From contig NZ_CP011968.1 of the NCBI RefSeq assembly GCF_001077535.1, forward strand, positions 3,782,001 to 3,846,000: a stretch of DNA of 64,000 nt, read 5' to 3'. The notes under the pieces were generated by a model. The model saw only the letters and a list, made by a program, of their open reading frames with translations, was not told the origin of the DNA and made no database searches. Every line of letters begins with the position of its first letter. Within the stretch, counting starts at the first letter, position 1. Source of the DNA: Clostridioides difficile ATCC 9689 = DSM 1296 (GTDB lineage: Bacteria; Bacillota; Clostridia; Peptostreptococcales; Peptostreptococcaceae). This document shows positions 25,608-36,946 of this stretch, in pieces. A program made the position numbers and the translations under genes.

Positions 25608-27404
25608 TTAAAGAATACCTGCCATTCTCATAAGTTGTTTTGCATTTGTAGTTTTACATCTTCCATCTTTTATCTTATAGTCAAAATGAATTTTATCGTC
25701 TACATAGTACTCTGAGAAATGATAGTTTACAACTTCAACATCTCCACTACCTGAAAGGTCACATAGCTCAAAGTCATGTGTTGTCACCATACTTATAACC
25801 CAGGGTTTTGATAATTTCTTTACTGCCTCACTTGCTCCAATAATTCTATCAGCAGAGTTAGTTCCCTTAAAAATTTCATCTACTAGAACCAACATTGGCA
25901 GTTCTTTTAAACTATATTGAATCATTGATTTTATTCTAAGAATCTCAGCATAGAAAGTTGATATTCCTTGACTTACATCATCTTGTATTCTCATAGAAGT
26001 AAATATAGCCATACAGGTCGCATCAAAACTCTTAGCGCATACTGGAGCACCTGCATATGCCAGCACTAAGTTTACACCGATACTTCTTAAAAATGTTGTC
26101 TTTCCAGACATATTTGAACCTGTGATAATACAAGTCTGAGAATTTAATTGTATCGAATTTGCTATGACACTTTTTTCTGCTATTAATGGGTGGTATACCT
26201 CTTCAACTTTCAATCTTGGAGTATCTTCATATTTTATTACTGGAAAACATGTATTTTCCTTTACATGAGAAACAACTGTTAAACTTATTAGAGCTTCAAA
26301 TTCTCCAATAGATTCAAACCAATCTCTAATTTGATTTCCATATATACCTTTCCATCGCTCCAAAGCTTCTGCACAATGATAGTTCCACATCAAAACACCA
26401 CAGGCAATTATATATAGTATCTGATTATACCTTAGGTTTACAGCATTTCCTATTGAATTTAATTGTTTAACACCTCTTGAAACTCCACTTCCCTTAGAAA
26501 GTTTATCTTGTAATTCTTTCAAATATGCACTTTCAAACGTCTCTTTTTCTAAAACCTCAAACATTTTTTCATATACTTGTATACTTCTACTAAATGAAAA
26601 TAATGGAGCAAGAGTTTGCATAAGTCTTGGATATCCAAAACCACTAAACCCTAACTGGATTATAAAAAGTAAAAAAACAGGTAAAACAGGTAAAAATCCT
26701 AACATACAAAATATAAAAGATAAGATTGTTGCAGTTGGTAAACCCCAAGTAAAAATATGCATCCATTTTGGTATATACACATTCTTATTTTCTCCATACT
26801 CTATAAACGATTCTATACTACTATCTGAATTGTTTTTTTGCTCTTTACCAATTATATTACTGAGTGTTTGAATATGAATAGAAAAATCATCTTTTGATAA
26901 AAGTTCTTTTATAGCTCTCTGTCTTTCTAAGATTACATTCTCATCTGGATTTTCATTCCACAAATATTTGGCTAAAAAATTTTTCCCATAAGATGTATTA
27001 GCTACACAGATATATTGATACAATGATGCTCTTCCAAATAAGTCTAAATCTTTTGCTTGCGAATTTTCATCTTTTAAGTATTCTTTACCATCTATTTTAA
27101 ATTCCTTCCAACCATCTCCAAATCTCTTAATATACTTATTTAATACTTCGCTCTTACTTTTAAAATATGTTTCTTCTTCTTTTACTTTACTATGAATAAC
27201 TAAGAGTGCTATAAATATTATTATTGATAAAACTCCAACAAAAATACCTACTATATTTTTATTGTAAAATCCAATAGCAAACCCTGCTATCACTATCAAA
27301 AAAGATATTAATCTTGCTGTACTTATGTTATTTGACTTTTTACTTAAGAGCAATTCTTTTTCAGTACTACTTTCTAAAAGTTTACTAAAATATTCTATTC
27401 CCAT
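25608..27404 (-). CDS. Membrane-anchored MutS-family ATPase
   Basis: A protein of about 598 residues with the C-terminal ATPase domain of MutS: Walker A GSNMSGKTTFLRS, Walker B LPMLVLVDEIFKGTNSADR and a following TTHDFELC motif. It lacks the mismatch-recognition and connector domains. Instead it has two hydrophobic segments near the N-terminus (about 29-47 and 51-71) and two more at about 215-255. Such membrane MutS-like proteins are common in Firmicutes and Bacteroidetes but are uncharacterised; a role in mismatch repair is unlikely. The start is uncertain between ATG 27404 and a TTG at 27416. It stands alone, converging on hymC. Confidence 0.85.
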   Translation of the reverse strand: MGIEYFSKLLESSTEKELLLSKKSNNISTARLISFLIVIAGFAIGFYNKNIVGIFVGVLSIIIFIALLVIHSKVKEEETYFKSKSEVLNKYIKRFGDGWKEFKIDGKEYLKDENSQAKDLDLFGRASLYQYICVANTSYGKNFLAKYLWNENPDENVILERQRAIKELLSKDDFSIHIQTLSNIIGKEQKNNSDSSIESFIEYGENKNVYIPKWMHIFTWGLPTATILSFIFCMLGFLPVLPVFLLFIIQLGFSGFGYPRLMQTLAPLFSFSRSIQVYEKMFEVLEKETFESAYLKELQDKLSKGSGVSRGVKQLNSIGNAVNLRYNQILYIIACGVLMWNYHCAEALERWKGIYGNQIRDWFESIGEFEALISLTVVSHVKENTCFPVIKYEDTPRLKVEEVYHPLIAEKSVIANSIQLNSQTCIITGSNMSGKTTFLRSIGVNLVLAYAGAPVCAKSFDATCMAIFTSMRIQDDVSQGISTFYAEILRIKSMIQYSLKELPMLVLVDEIFKGTNSADRIIGASEAVKKLSKPWVISMVTTHDFELCDLSGSGDVEVVNYHFSEYYVDDKIHFDYKIKDGRCKTTNAKQLMRMAGIL

Positions 27405-27615
27405 AAAAAATTCCAACTTTCTTGTTATATAATGAAACTCAAATATAAAATTAATCTAGTATTATTATAATCTAACACTGTACTTTAAATTATCCTTATA
27501 TAATATATCTTATTAATAAACATTATATATACAACTTGATTTTAATTTATAAGGTGTAGGACATAATCCTAATCAATATTTAATTAAATGATGTGTAGTC
27601 CACTATTATTCAGTA

Positions 27616-28545
27616 CTACTTAGTATCGATTAATTTTGATAATTTTTTAGTAAATTCTTGAGCTGCATCGTATCCCATTCCTCTTTGTCTAAAATTCATT
27701 GCTGCTACTTCTAATATCATAGCAGTATTTCTTCCAGGTTTAACAGGTACAACTAATTTCTCTACATTAACACCAAGTATTTCTTCATATTCTTTATCCA
27801 GTCCCAGTCTATCATAATACTTAGTTTCATCCCAAGCTTCTAAATGAACTACTAAATCTATCATTTTAGAATTTTTGATTGCCCCTACTCCATATAAACT
27901 TCTAACATCTATTATTCCTATTCCTCTTATCTCAAGAAAATGTCTTATTAGTTCAGGTGACTGACCCACAAGCATACTTTCATCTAATTTTCTTATTTCT
28001 ACAGCATCATCTGCAACTAATCTATTACCCCTTTGAATCAGTTCTAATGCTGTTTCCGACTTTCCTATACTACTTTCACCTTTTATCAGTACACCTATAC
28101 CATAAATATCTACTAGCACACCGTGAATTGTTGTATGTGGTGCTAACTTATTATCCAAATAGTTTGACAGTCTATTTATAAGTCTAGTGGTATTTCTATT
28201 TGTGCTCAAAAGTATTCTTTTATATTTTTTAGCCTTTTCAATTACATCTGGCTTGATTTCCAAGTCTCTAGAAATTATTAACGCTGGTATTTCATATGAG
28301 AAAAATCTATCTAGTACTTCTTCCCGAATATGACTATCCATTAATCCAAAAAAATTATATTCTGTCTTTCCAACTATTTGTATTCTTTCATATGCAAAAT
28401 AATCAAAATATCCTGCAAACTGTAATCCTGGTCTATTTATATCTTGAGAGTAGACATAATAATCTACATCATCAGGCATGTATACTACTTTTAACTTCAA
28501 CTCTTTTATTATCTCTCTTATTGATACTTTATTGCTAGTTTCCAT
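27616..28545 (-). CDS. hprK: HPr kinase/phosphorylase
   Basis: A 309-residue HprK that phosphorylates Ser46 of HPr with ATP and reverses this with phosphate, setting carbon catabolite control with CcpA. The Walker A GESSIGKSETALEL and the family signature EIRGIGIIDVRSLYG are present, followed by the C-terminal region with PVKPGRNTA. Its ATG overlaps the uvrC stop (TAATG), so translation is likely coupled. The start has AAAGGAAG upstream. Confidence 0.96.
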   Translation of the reverse strand: METSNKVSIREIIKELKLKVVYMPDDVDYYVYSQDINRPGLQFAGYFDYFAYERIQIVGKTEYNFFGLMDSHIREEVLDRFFSYEIPALIISRDLEIKPDVIEKAKKYKRILLSTNRNTTRLINRLSNYLDNKLAPHTTIHGVLVDIYGIGVLIKGESSIGKSETALELIQRGNRLVADDAVEIRKLDESMLVGQSPELIRHFLEIRGIGIIDVRSLYGVGAIKNSKMIDLVVHLEAWDETKYYDRLGLDKEYEEILGVNVEKLVVPVKPGRNTAMILEVAAMNFRQRGMGYDAAQEFTKKLSKLIDTK

Positions 28546-30362
28546 TAATTTTCTTCCTTTCTAAAAAAATTATAAACATTATCTGCAATGCTTTTATTCA
28601 TTCCATCTACTTCTAAAAGTTCTTCCATAGTAGCTTTTTTTATAGCATCTACATCTTTAAAGTGATTTAATAATGATTTCTTTCTTTTTTCACCTATTCC
28701 TTGTATATCATCTAAGATAGATTTTGTCAAAGCTTTATTTCTTAGACTTCTATGATATGTTATTGCATAATTATGAACTTCTTCTTGTATACTAGCAATA
28801 AATCTATATAAATTAGTTGTTTTATCTAGTTCTATTTCTTTTTCTTTGCATATCAATCCTTTAGTTCTATGCTTATCATCTTTGTACATTCCCCAAAGAG
28901 GTATATCTACATCATTGAGTTCTAGTACTTTTTTTACTGCACTAACTTGTCCTTTTCCACCATCCAACAATATCAAGTCAGGTAAATTTCCATGTTTTAA
29001 TCTTCTATCTACAATTTCAGCCATAGAATCATAATCATTAGGTCCAATAACTGTCTTTATTTTATATCTCCTATATTCCTTCTTATCTTTTTTAGCATTC
29101 GTATACACTACCATAGAACCAATCGAATCTACACCTTGTATATTTGATATATCATAAGCCTCTATTCTTATTGGCAACTTTTCTAGATTTAATATTTGCT
29201 TTAATTCTTCCAATGCTCCAATACTTTTTTCATATTTTCTTTTATTCATATCAGAAAATTTTTCAAGATATTCTACAGCATTTTTCCTAACCATTTCAAC
29301 TAAGCTTTTCTTCTCTCCCTTTTGAGGAACTCTTATTGTTACTTTTTGCCCCTTTTTAGATGACAGCCATTCTTCTAATATAGAACTATCTTCTATCTCA
29401 TCTTCTATAATTAATTCTTTAGGTATATACTCTTGTTCATTATAAAATTGTTTTACAAATGAACTTAATATAGAAGCTCTTGGACTATCCATTACCCCTT
29501 CTAATATAAAATGTTCCCTACCTACAATCTTACCATTTCTTATAAAAAATACCTGGACACAAGCTTCATTATGAGCTCTTGCCATTGCAACCACATCTTG
29601 GTTTAAGTCACTTACAGTAGCATCTATTTTTTGTTTCTGTATCATCTCTTCAAGGCTCTTTATCTTATCCCTATATACAGCAGCCTCTTCAAATCTAAAG
29701 TTCATAGAACTCTCATTCATTTTTTCCTTTAAAAGTTCCATCAATTTTTCTTCTTTACCAGATAAACACATTATAATCTCTTCTATCATTTTTCCATACT
29801 CTTCTTTAGAAACATTTCCTGTACAAGGTCCTAAACATTTATTTATGTGTAGATTTAAACAAGGTCTTGTCTTATTCTTTATTGCTTTATCTATATCTAT
29901 TTTACAGCTTCTTATTGGATACGTACTACTTATAAGCTCCAAGGTATCATTCACAGCAGTTATATTGGTATAGGGCCCAAAATACTTTGCCTTATCTTTA
30001 AGAACTCTTCTAACTTTTAAGATTCTTGGATAATCTTCATTTGTAGTTACTTTTATATATGGATAAGTTTTATCATCTCTAAGCACTACATTATACTTTG
30101 GTCTGTATCTTTTTATTAAATTACATTCAAGTATTAATGCCTCTAACTCTGAATCCGTTATAATATACTCAAACTTATATATATTCTTAACCATAGATTT
30201 TACTTTAGATGTATGGTTTTTTGAAGATTGAAAATACTGCCTTACCCTATTTTTTAGAGATATGGCTTTTCCCACATATATTATATGGTCGTATTTGTCT
30301 TTCATTAAATATACTCCGGGCTCAGAAGGTAATTTTTTTAAATGCTCTTGTATATCAAACAT
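28545..30362 (-). CDS. uvrC: Excinuclease ABC subunit C
   Basis: A 605-residue nuclease making both incisions in nucleotide excision repair. It has the N-terminal GIY-YIG domain (GVYLMKDKYDHIIYVGKA), a Cys pair region (CLNLHINKCLGPC), a UVR motif binding UvrB (about 203-238), the RNase H-like C-terminal nuclease with RIEAYDISNIQG and DLILLDGGKGQV, and a helix-hairpin-helix end. I start it at ATG 30362, with GGAGG five bases upstream, and not at the TTG 12 bases earlier. It is separated from uvrA by about 260 bases but shares its direction. Confidence 0.96.
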   Translation of the reverse strand: MFDIQEHLKKLPSEPGVYLMKDKYDHIIYVGKAISLKNRVRQYFQSSKNHTSKVKSMVKNIYKFEYIITDSELEALILECNLIKRYRPKYNVVLRDDKTYPYIKVTTNEDYPRILKVRRVLKDKAKYFGPYTNITAVNDTLELISSTYPIRSCKIDIDKAIKNKTRPCLNLHINKCLGPCTGNVSKEEYGKMIEEIIMCLSGKEEKLMELLKEKMNESSMNFRFEEAAVYRDKIKSLEEMIQKQKIDATVSDLNQDVVAMARAHNEACVQVFFIRNGKIVGREHFILEGVMDSPRASILSSFVKQFYNEQEYIPKELIIEDEIEDSSILEEWLSSKKGQKVTIRVPQKGEKKSLVEMVRKNAVEYLEKFSDMNKRKYEKSIGALEELKQILNLEKLPIRIEAYDISNIQGVDSIGSMVVYTNAKKDKKEYRRYKIKTVIGPNDYDSMAEIVDRRLKHGNLPDLILLDGGKGQVSAVKKVLELNDVDIPLWGMYKDDKHRTKGLICKEKEIELDKTTNLYRFIASIQEEVHNYAITYHRSLRNKALTKSILDDIQGIGEKRKKSLLNHFKDVDAIKKATMEELLEVDGMNKSIADNVYNFFRKEEN

Positions 30363-30620
30363 CTCGCCCTCCAAAACATTAAATTTTATACTAAAATTAT
30401 ACCCTAAAATATGAATTTTAAAAAGTTATACAATTTCCAGTGCTTTAGACAAGTTAAAGCCCATATTCCCTTCTATAATTGATTTGAAAACAATTTTAAC
30501 CATGAAGAGTAATATGGACTTTACTTTGTATTACTATTTACAACTTATATTTGACTAATTTACTTATAACAAAACAGTTTATCGTATATCTGCTCTAAAA
30601 TTTTTCACAATTTATATAAC

Positions 30621-33446
30621 TTAAGAAAAATATTTCTTTAAGAATTGACCTGTATAAGAACCATCAACTTTAGATACTTCTTTTGGTGTTCCAGTTGCAA
30701 CTATAGTTCCACCCTTATCTCCGCCTTCTGGTCCTAAGTCTATTACATAATCACAAGTCTTTATAACATCTAAATTATGTTCTATGACTATAATTGTATT
30801 TCCTGTATCTGCTAGTCTTTGTAATACTTGGATTAGCTTGTCTACATCTGCCATATGAAGTCCAGTAGTAGGTTCATCTAATATATACAAAGTCTTTCCT
30901 GTTGGTCTTTTACTAAGTTCAGCAGCTAATTTTATACGTTGTGCTTCTCCTCCTGATAATTGAGTTGAAGGCTGTCCTAATTTAATATATGAAAGTCCTA
31001 CATCCATTAAAGTTTCTAATTTTCTTTTTATATTTGGTATATTTTCGAAAAACTCAACAGCTTCTTCCACATTCATATCTAATATATCAGATATAGTTTT
31101 ATCTTTGTATTTTACTTGCAATGTTTCTCTATTGTATCTTTCACCTTTACAAATTTCACAAGGAACATATACATCTGGTAAGAAATGCATTTCTATTTTT
31201 ATTATTCCATCACCCTTACAAGCTTCACATCTACCACCTTTTACATTAAAACTAAATCTACCTTTTTTATAACCTCTTGCTTTAGCTTCATTAGTAGATG
31301 CAAAAATATCTCTTATAAAATCAAATACACCTGTATAAGTAGCAGGATTTGAACGAGGTGTTCTTCCAATAGGACTTTGGTCTATATTTATAACTTTATC
31401 TATACTTTCAATTCCTTTTATCTCCTTATGCTTACCAGCTCTTTGCTTAAGTCTATTCACTTTACTTGCAACACCTTTGTAAAGTATATCGTTTATTAAT
31501 GTACTTTTTCCAGAACCTGAAACACCTGTTATGCATGTAAACTTACCTAATGGGAACTTTACATCAATATTTTTCAGATTATTTTCTGATGCTTTAACTA
31601 TTTCTATAAAACTTCCATTTCCTTCTCTAGTAGTCTCAGGAAGCAATATTTGTTTTTTACCACTTAAATATTGACCCGTTATTGAGTTCTCATTTTCAAT
31701 TATTTCATCTAAAGTACCCTGTGCAACTATTTCACCACCATGTATACCTGCACCTGGACCAATGTCTATAACATAATCAGCTTCTCTCATTGTGTCTTCA
31801 TCATGCTCTACAACGATTAAGGTATTTCCTAAATCTGTTAGATGTCTAAGAGTAGTTATAAGCCTATCATTATCTCTTTGGTGAAGCCCTATACTTGGCT
31901 CATCAAGTACATATAAAACTCCAACCAATGCAGAACCTATTTGAGTAGCTAATCTTATACGTTGCGCTTCTCCTCCTGATAAAGTTCCAGCTTTTCTTGA
32001 TAAATTTAAATAATCAAGACCTACATCTCTTAAGAACATAGCTCTTCCTTTTATCTCTTTTATAATCTCATGAGCTATAAATCTCTGTTTTTCTGTAAGA
32101 TTTATATTTTCCATAAAGTCAATCAATTCATTTACAGATAAGTTTGTAACTTCCATTATATTTTTTCCATCAACTAAAACAGATAAAACTTCCTTTTTAA
32201 GTCTCATCCCTTTACACTTTGGACATGGTCTCTCTGCCATGTATTCTTCAATCTTATCTCTCATGTAATCTGAATTAGTTTCTCTATATCTTCTCTCTAA
32301 GTTTACTATTACACCTTCAAAGTATGATTTATAATTTCTAGTTCCTCCAAATTTTGACTCATAAGTAAACTCTACAATTATATTATCTTTACCATAAAGT
32401 AATTCCTCCACAAAATCATCTGGTAAATCTTTAAACGGTGTTGTCAAAGATACATTAAAATGCTCTGCTAAACTTTTTATCATTTTACTGTAATAAGTGT
32501 CATCATTAACACCTGTTGAACCCCATGCTGCCACTGCACCTTGTTTTATTGATAAATCTTTGTTTGGTACTACTAATTCTGGGTCAACTTCTTTACTTTC
32601 CCCAAGACCATTACAAACATCACAAGCACCAAAGGGAGCATTAAATGAAAACATTCTTGGAGATAATTCTTCTATGCCAATTCCATGTTCTGGGCATGCA
32701 AATTTAGTTGAAAAAAGAATTTCTTCTCCATCTATTATTTGGGCTATTACAAGACCATCAGATAGCTTAACTGCAGTTTCAATTGAATCTGCTAGTCTTG
32801 ATTCTATTCCATCTTTAATTACTATTCTGTCCACTACAACTTCTATATTATGTTTTTGATTTTTATTTAAGATTATATCATCACTAACTTCATAGTTTTC
32901 ACCATTAACTCTAACTCTTACAAATCCTTCTTTTTTGATATTATCAAAGACTTTTTTATGTGTACCTTTTTGTCCTCTAACAATTGGTGAAAGAATTTGT
33001 AATTTCGTTCTATCTGGAAAATCTAGCATTTTATCAACTATTTCTTGAATAGTCATCTGACTTATTTTTTCACCACATGTAGGGCAATACACATCTCCTA
33101 CTCTTGCAAATAATAGTCTCAAATAATCATATATTTCTGTTACTGTTCCAACCGTAGAACGTGGGTTTTTTGAGGTAGTCTTCTGGTCAATTGAGATAGC
33201 TGGTGATAAACCCTCTATATATTCTACATTTGGCTTTTCCATCTGACCTAAAAATTGTCTTGCATAAGCAGATAGACTTTCTACATATCTTCTCTGTCCT
33301 TCTGCATATATTGTATCAAATGCCAAAGAAGACTTCCCAGACCCTGACAAACCTGTAAAAACAATAAATTTATCTCTTGGTAATTCTAAATCTATATTTT
33401 TTAAATTATGTTCTTTTGCTCCTCTTATTATAATTTTATCTTCCAT
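30621..33446 (-). CDS. uvrA: Excinuclease ABC subunit A
   Basis: A 941-residue ABC-type ATPase that recognises DNA damage together with UvrB. Two nucleotide sites are complete: [14 protein letters not shown] with the first [12 protein letters not shown], and [14 protein letters not shown] with the second [12 protein letters not shown]. Zinc-binding motifs lie around ACDVCNGLG and CEACKGDGI with [10 protein letters not shown]. Length is standard. It follows uvrB after 18 bases, the usual uvrBA order. Confidence 0.97.
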   Translation of the reverse strand: MEDKIIIRGAKEHNLKNIDLELPRDKFIVFTGLSGSGKSSLAFDTIYAEGQRRYVESLSAYARQFLGQMEKPNVEYIEGLSPAISIDQKTTSKNPRSTVGTVTEIYDYLRLLFARVGDVYCPTCGEKISQMTIQEIVDKMLDFPDRTKLQILSPIVRGQKGTHKKVFDNIKKEGFVRVRVNGENYEVSDDIILNKNQKHNIEVVVDRIVIKDGIESRLADSIETAVKLSDGLVIAQIIDGEEILFSTKFACPEHGIGIEELSPRMFSFNAPFGACDVCNGLGESKEVDPELVVPNKDLSIKQGAVAAWGSTGVNDDTYYSKMIKSLAEHFNVSLTTPFKDLPDDFVEELLYGKDNIIVEFTYESKFGGTRNYKSYFEGVIVNLERRYRETNSDYMRDKIEEYMAERPCPKCKGMRLKKEVLSVLVDGKNIMEVTNLSVNELIDFMENINLTEKQRFIAHEIIKEIKGRAMFLRDVGLDYLNLSRKAGTLSGGEAQRIRLATQIGSALVGVLYVLDEPSIGLHQRDNDRLITTLRHLTDLGNTLIVVEHDEDTMREADYVIDIGPGAGIHGGEIVAQGTLDEIIENENSITGQYLSGKKQILLPETTREGNGSFIEIVKASENNLKNIDVKFPLGKFTCITGVSGSGKSTLINDILYKGVASKVNRLKQRAGKHKEIKGIESIDKVINIDQSPIGRTPRSNPATYTGVFDFIRDIFASTNEAKARGYKKGRFSFNVKGGRCEACKGDGIIKIEMHFLPDVYVPCEICKGERYNRETLQVKYKDKTISDILDMNVEEAVEFFENIPNIKRKLETLMDVGLSYIKLGQPSTQLSGGEAQRIKLAAELSKRPTGKTLYILDEPTTGLHMADVDKLIQVLQRLADTGNTIIVIEHNLDVIKTCDYVIDLGPEGGDKGGTIVATGTPKEVSKVDGSYTGQFLKKYFS

Positions 33447-33464
33447 AATGTTGTTTTTACCTTT

Positions 33465-35435
33465 CTATTTTTCCAATTTTTCTTCTAATTGTTTCACTTT
33501 ATCTCTAAGTTCTGCTGCTCTTTCAAATTGTAAGTTTTGAGCAGCTTCCATCATCTCTGATTTTAATTTATCTATATTAGCTCTTATTTCGTCTTTATCA
33601 TCTGTATCAGATATTCCATATACAACTTCTTCCTCTGCAACCTTAGTAGCTTCTATACTATCTCTTATATTTTTTTGTATAGTTTTAGGAATGATATTGT
33701 GCTCTTCATTATATAAATTTTGTATATCTCTTCTTCTCTTTGTTTCATCAATAGCATTTTGCATTGAGTCAGTTATCCTGTCTGCATACATAATTACTCT
33801 TCCATTTTCATTCCTAGCTGCACGTCCAATAGTCTGTATTAAAGCTGTTTCGGAACGTAAGAAACCTTCTTTGTCTGCATCTAAAATTGCTATAAGTGAA
33901 ACTTCTGGTATATCCAATCCTTCTCTAAGTAAGTTTATTCCTACAAGGACATCAAACTTCCCTAATCTTAAATCTCTTATTATTTCTGTTCTTTCTAATG
34001 TAACTATATCTGAGTGTAAATATTTAACTTTTATCCCTATTTCTTTAAGATAGTTAGTCAAGTCCTCACTCATTTTTTTAGTTAAAGTGGTTATAAGCAC
34101 TCTTTCATTTTTTTCTATAGTTTTAGTTATTTCTCCTACCAAATCATCTATTTGATTATTTATAGGTCTTACTTCTACAATTGGGTCTAAAAGGCCAGTT
34201 GGTCTTATTATCTGTTCTGCTATTGTCTCTGAGTGTTGAATTTCATAAGGTCCTGGTGTAGCACTTACAAACAACATTTGATTTATATTTCCTTCAAATT
34301 CTTGAAAATTTAATGGTCTATTGTCAAGTGCAGAAGGTAATCTAAAACCATTCTCTATAAGTGATGTTTTTCTAGACCTGTCTCCTGCATACATACCTCT
34401 TACTTGTGGTATAGTGACATGTGCCTCATCTACAATTATCAAATAATCATCTGGGAAGAAATCCATTAAAGTATATGGTCTTTCTCCTTCTGACCTTCCT
34501 GTAATATGTCTAGAATAGTTCTCTATCCCCTGACAAAATCCTATTTCCTTTAACATTTCTATATCATACTTAGTTCTTTGTTCAATTCTTTGTGCTTCTA
34601 ATAGCCTATCATTTTCCTTGAAAAATTTAATTTGTTCTTGAAGCTCGTTTTCTATTTCTACAATTGCCTTTTCAATTCTTTCTGGCGTTGTTACATAGTG
34701 AGATGCTGGGAATATAACAACATGATTTCTAGTACCAACAATCTTCCCTGTTACATAATCAATTTCTGTTATTCTATCTACCTCATCACCAAAAAATTCT
34801 ATTCTTATTGCTTTTTCATCATTACTAGCTGGGAATATTTCTAGTATATCTCCTCTAACTCTAAAGGTACCTCGTGTAAAGTTTATGTCATTTCTTTCGT
34901 ATTGTATCTCTATTAACCTTTTTATTACATCATCTCTGTCTCTTTGCATACCTGGTCTTATAGATAACATAAGTTCTTTATAGTCTTTTGGGTCACCAAG
35001 TCCATATATACAAGATACAGATGATATTATTATAGTATCTCTTCTCTCTAAAATAGATGCTGTAGCAGAATGTCGAAGTTTATCTATTTCATCATTTATG
35101 CTTGCATCTTTTTCTATATAAGTGTCACTGTGAGCTACATATGCTTCTGGTTGATAATAATCATAGTAACTTACAAAGTATTCAACTGCATTGTCTGGGA
35201 AAAATTCTTTAAACTCACTGTAAAGTTGTGCTGCTAGAGTTTTATTATGAGCCATTATTAGGGTAGGTTTCTTAACTTGTTGAATGATATTTGCCATTGT
35301 GAATGTTTTTCCTGAACCCGTTACACCTAATAATGTCGAAAATTTCTCATTTCTATTTATAGAATCCACTATTGATTTAATAGCTTCTGGTTGGTCACCT
35401 GTAGGTTTGAAGTCTGATTTTATTTTAAAATCCAT
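33465..35435 (-). CDS. uvrB: Excinuclease ABC subunit B
   Basis: A 656-residue helicase-like protein that verifies damage and positions UvrC. It has Walker [13 protein letters not shown], the beta-hairpin region [18 protein letters not shown] in [12 protein letters not shown], a C-terminal helicase domain with QTIGRAARN and a final UVR domain ([18 protein letters not shown]). I start it at ATG 35435 because AAAGGAG lies eight bases upstream; the frame continues to 35459 without support. It is first in the uvrBA operon. Confidence 0.97.
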   Translation of the reverse strand: MDFKIKSDFKPTGDQPEAIKSIVDSINRNEKFSTLLGVTGSGKTFTMANIIQQVKKPTLIMAHNKTLAAQLYSEFKEFFPDNAVEYFVSYYDYYQPEAYVAHSDTYIEKDASINDEIDKLRHSATASILERRDTIIISSVSCIYGLGDPKDYKELMLSIRPGMQRDRDDVIKRLIEIQYERNDINFTRGTFRVRGDILEIFPASNDEKAIRIEFFGDEVDRITEIDYVTGKIVGTRNHVVIFPASHYVTTPERIEKAIVEIENELQEQIKFFKENDRLLEAQRIEQRTKYDIEMLKEIGFCQGIENYSRHITGRSEGERPYTLMDFFPDDYLIIVDEAHVTIPQVRGMYAGDRSRKTSLIENGFRLPSALDNRPLNFQEFEGNINQMLFVSATPGPYEIQHSETIAEQIIRPTGLLDPIVEVRPINNQIDDLVGEITKTIEKNERVLITTLTKKMSEDLTNYLKEIGIKVKYLHSDIVTLERTEIIRDLRLGKFDVLVGINLLREGLDIPEVSLIAILDADKEGFLRSETALIQTIGRAARNENGRVIMYADRITDSMQNAIDETKRRRDIQNLYNEEHNIIPKTIQKNIRDSIEATKVAEEEVVYGISDTDDKDEIRANIDKLKSEMMEAAQNLQFERAAELRDKVKQLEEKLEK

Positions 35436-35556
35436 AGTATCACTCCTTTTTTCGAACATTAGTTCCTGACATGTATTATTATATCATACCTTTATAAAAT
35501 TGTTTAAGTTATTTTAAATATTTTACCCATTTAAATTTTACTTAAATCTAAAACAT

Positions 35557-35589
35557 AAAAAAAGACTTCTATCTTTGCAATAGAAGTCT
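35557..35589 (-). terminator. Terminator of the ABC transporter-phosphodiesterase operon
   Basis: On the minus strand AGACTTCTAT pairs with ATAGAAGTCT around a seven-base loop and is followed by seven T. It lies 33 bases after the phosphodiesterase stop. Confidence 0.88.
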
Positions 35590-35621
35590 ATAATTCATGG
35601 AAAATAAATACTTTATTCAAC

Positions 35622-36884
35622 TTACATAATAAAATCAAATGCTTCTTTTTCAACTCCATCTAATTTTAAATTAAACATTTTTAATATAGTTGCTGCATGT
35701 GCTCTCAGGTCTCCTTCTTCTATAACCACACCATCTTTAATATTTGGTCCAAAAGCTATAAATGGAGGTCTATTACCTTTAGTAGGTAAATGACCATGTG
35801 TCGCAACAGCAAACTTGTAATCTTTTATATCTGAATCTTTTATAATACTTCCTTCGAAATCATTTCCAAATGAAATTCCTTCAAGACCTTCAATTACCAT
35901 TTCAAAATCACCTTCAAGACCAAGGTTAGATGCTTCCTCTTTGGTAAAAATATTCTCTATGAATAATTCTTCTTTAAATTCTTCAAGCAGTTCTCTTAAT
36001 TCTGTTAACCTATCTAAGTTATTTACTATTATTTGAGCTGATATTCCAGAAGAATTTACATAGGCATCAAAATCCTTAACTTCTCCATTTTCAACTTTTA
36101 TAAATCCATTTGATTTAAGCAAGACATTTGGATTTATAACTTTATCAACTCTAAGATGACCATGGTCCCCAAGTATTATAAAATTTGTATCTTTGTATGT
36201 ACCTGCATCCTTTGTAGCCTGAATAATATCTCCTAACCATTTATCATTCATTTTTAATGCTTTATCTACTTCGTCATTAAATAAGCCATAATTGTGTCGT
36301 GTATGGTCCAATGTAGCTAAATGTATTAGCATTAAATCTGGTTTATATTCCTTTATTATATCTACTGAACAGTTTACTCCAAATAAATCCATGTTGGGTT
36401 CTAATTTCCAATCGATATAATGACAATGTCTATTGTAAATACCGTCCATTATAACCTTACTGGAACTTCGTTCAAAAGTTTCTCTTGGGTCATCTTCTCT
36501 ACTAGGAGCCCATATTTCTGCAATATTATAATCTATATTTGGATTTGCTCCCATTACAGGCCATAATACACTAGAGGTAGTTAGATTATTTTCTTTTGCT
36601 ACATCTATAATAGTTTTTGCTTTTATGTCCTTTGAATACCAGTACCAGTCTTTATTTTCTTTATTTGGGTCAAATTTTTCATTATGATATATACCATGTT
36701 TTTTAGGATATACTCCTGTAACCATACTAGTATGACACGGATATGTCAGAGTGGGATAAACACAATTTATATTTTTTACTATGGAGCAATTTTCTAGTAT
36801 AGATTTAAAGTTTGGTAGATTTTTTACAAATTCCAAGTCTTTTTCAAATAAAGAATCTACTGATAATACTATAACCTTTGTCAT
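35622..36884 (-). CDS. Type I phosphodiesterase/nucleotide pyrophosphatase family protein
   Basis: A 420-residue alkaline-phosphatase-superfamily enzyme of the NPP class. VLSVDS gives the first metal Asp (Asp10) and the stretch PTLTYPCHTSMVTGVYP aligns with the NPP nucleophile region, making Thr47 the likely nucleophile. Later metal ligands lie in LATLDHTRHNYG, ILGDHGHL and VATHGHLP. There is no signal peptide, so it acts in the cytoplasm. It is the last gene of an operon with a sugar/glycerophosphate-type ABC importer, which suggests it cleaves an imported phosphodiester or phosphonate-like compound; the substrate is not known. Confidence 0.85.
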   Translation of the reverse strand: MTKVIVLSVDSLFEKDLEFVKNLPNFKSILENCSIVKNINCVYPTLTYPCHTSMVTGVYPKKHGIYHNEKFDPNKENKDWYWYSKDIKAKTIIDVAKENNLTTSSVLWPVMGANPNIDYNIAEIWAPSREDDPRETFERSSSKVIMDGIYNRHCHYIDWKLEPNMDLFGVNCSVDIIKEYKPDLMLIHLATLDHTRHNYGLFNDEVDKALKMNDKWLGDIIQATKDAGTYKDTNFIILGDHGHLRVDKVINPNVLLKSNGFIKVENGEVKDFDAYVNSSGISAQIIVNNLDRLTELRELLEEFKEELFIENIFTKEEASNLGLEGDFEMVIEGLEGISFGNDFEGSIIKDSDIKDYKFAVATHGHLPTKGNRPPFIAFGPNIKDGVVIEEGDLRAHAATILKMFNLKLDGVEKEAFDFIM

Positions 36885-36946
36885 TTACATTACCTCTTCA
36901 TTTATATATTATTGAATACTTTTAATCAACTTACAAGTCTATATAA

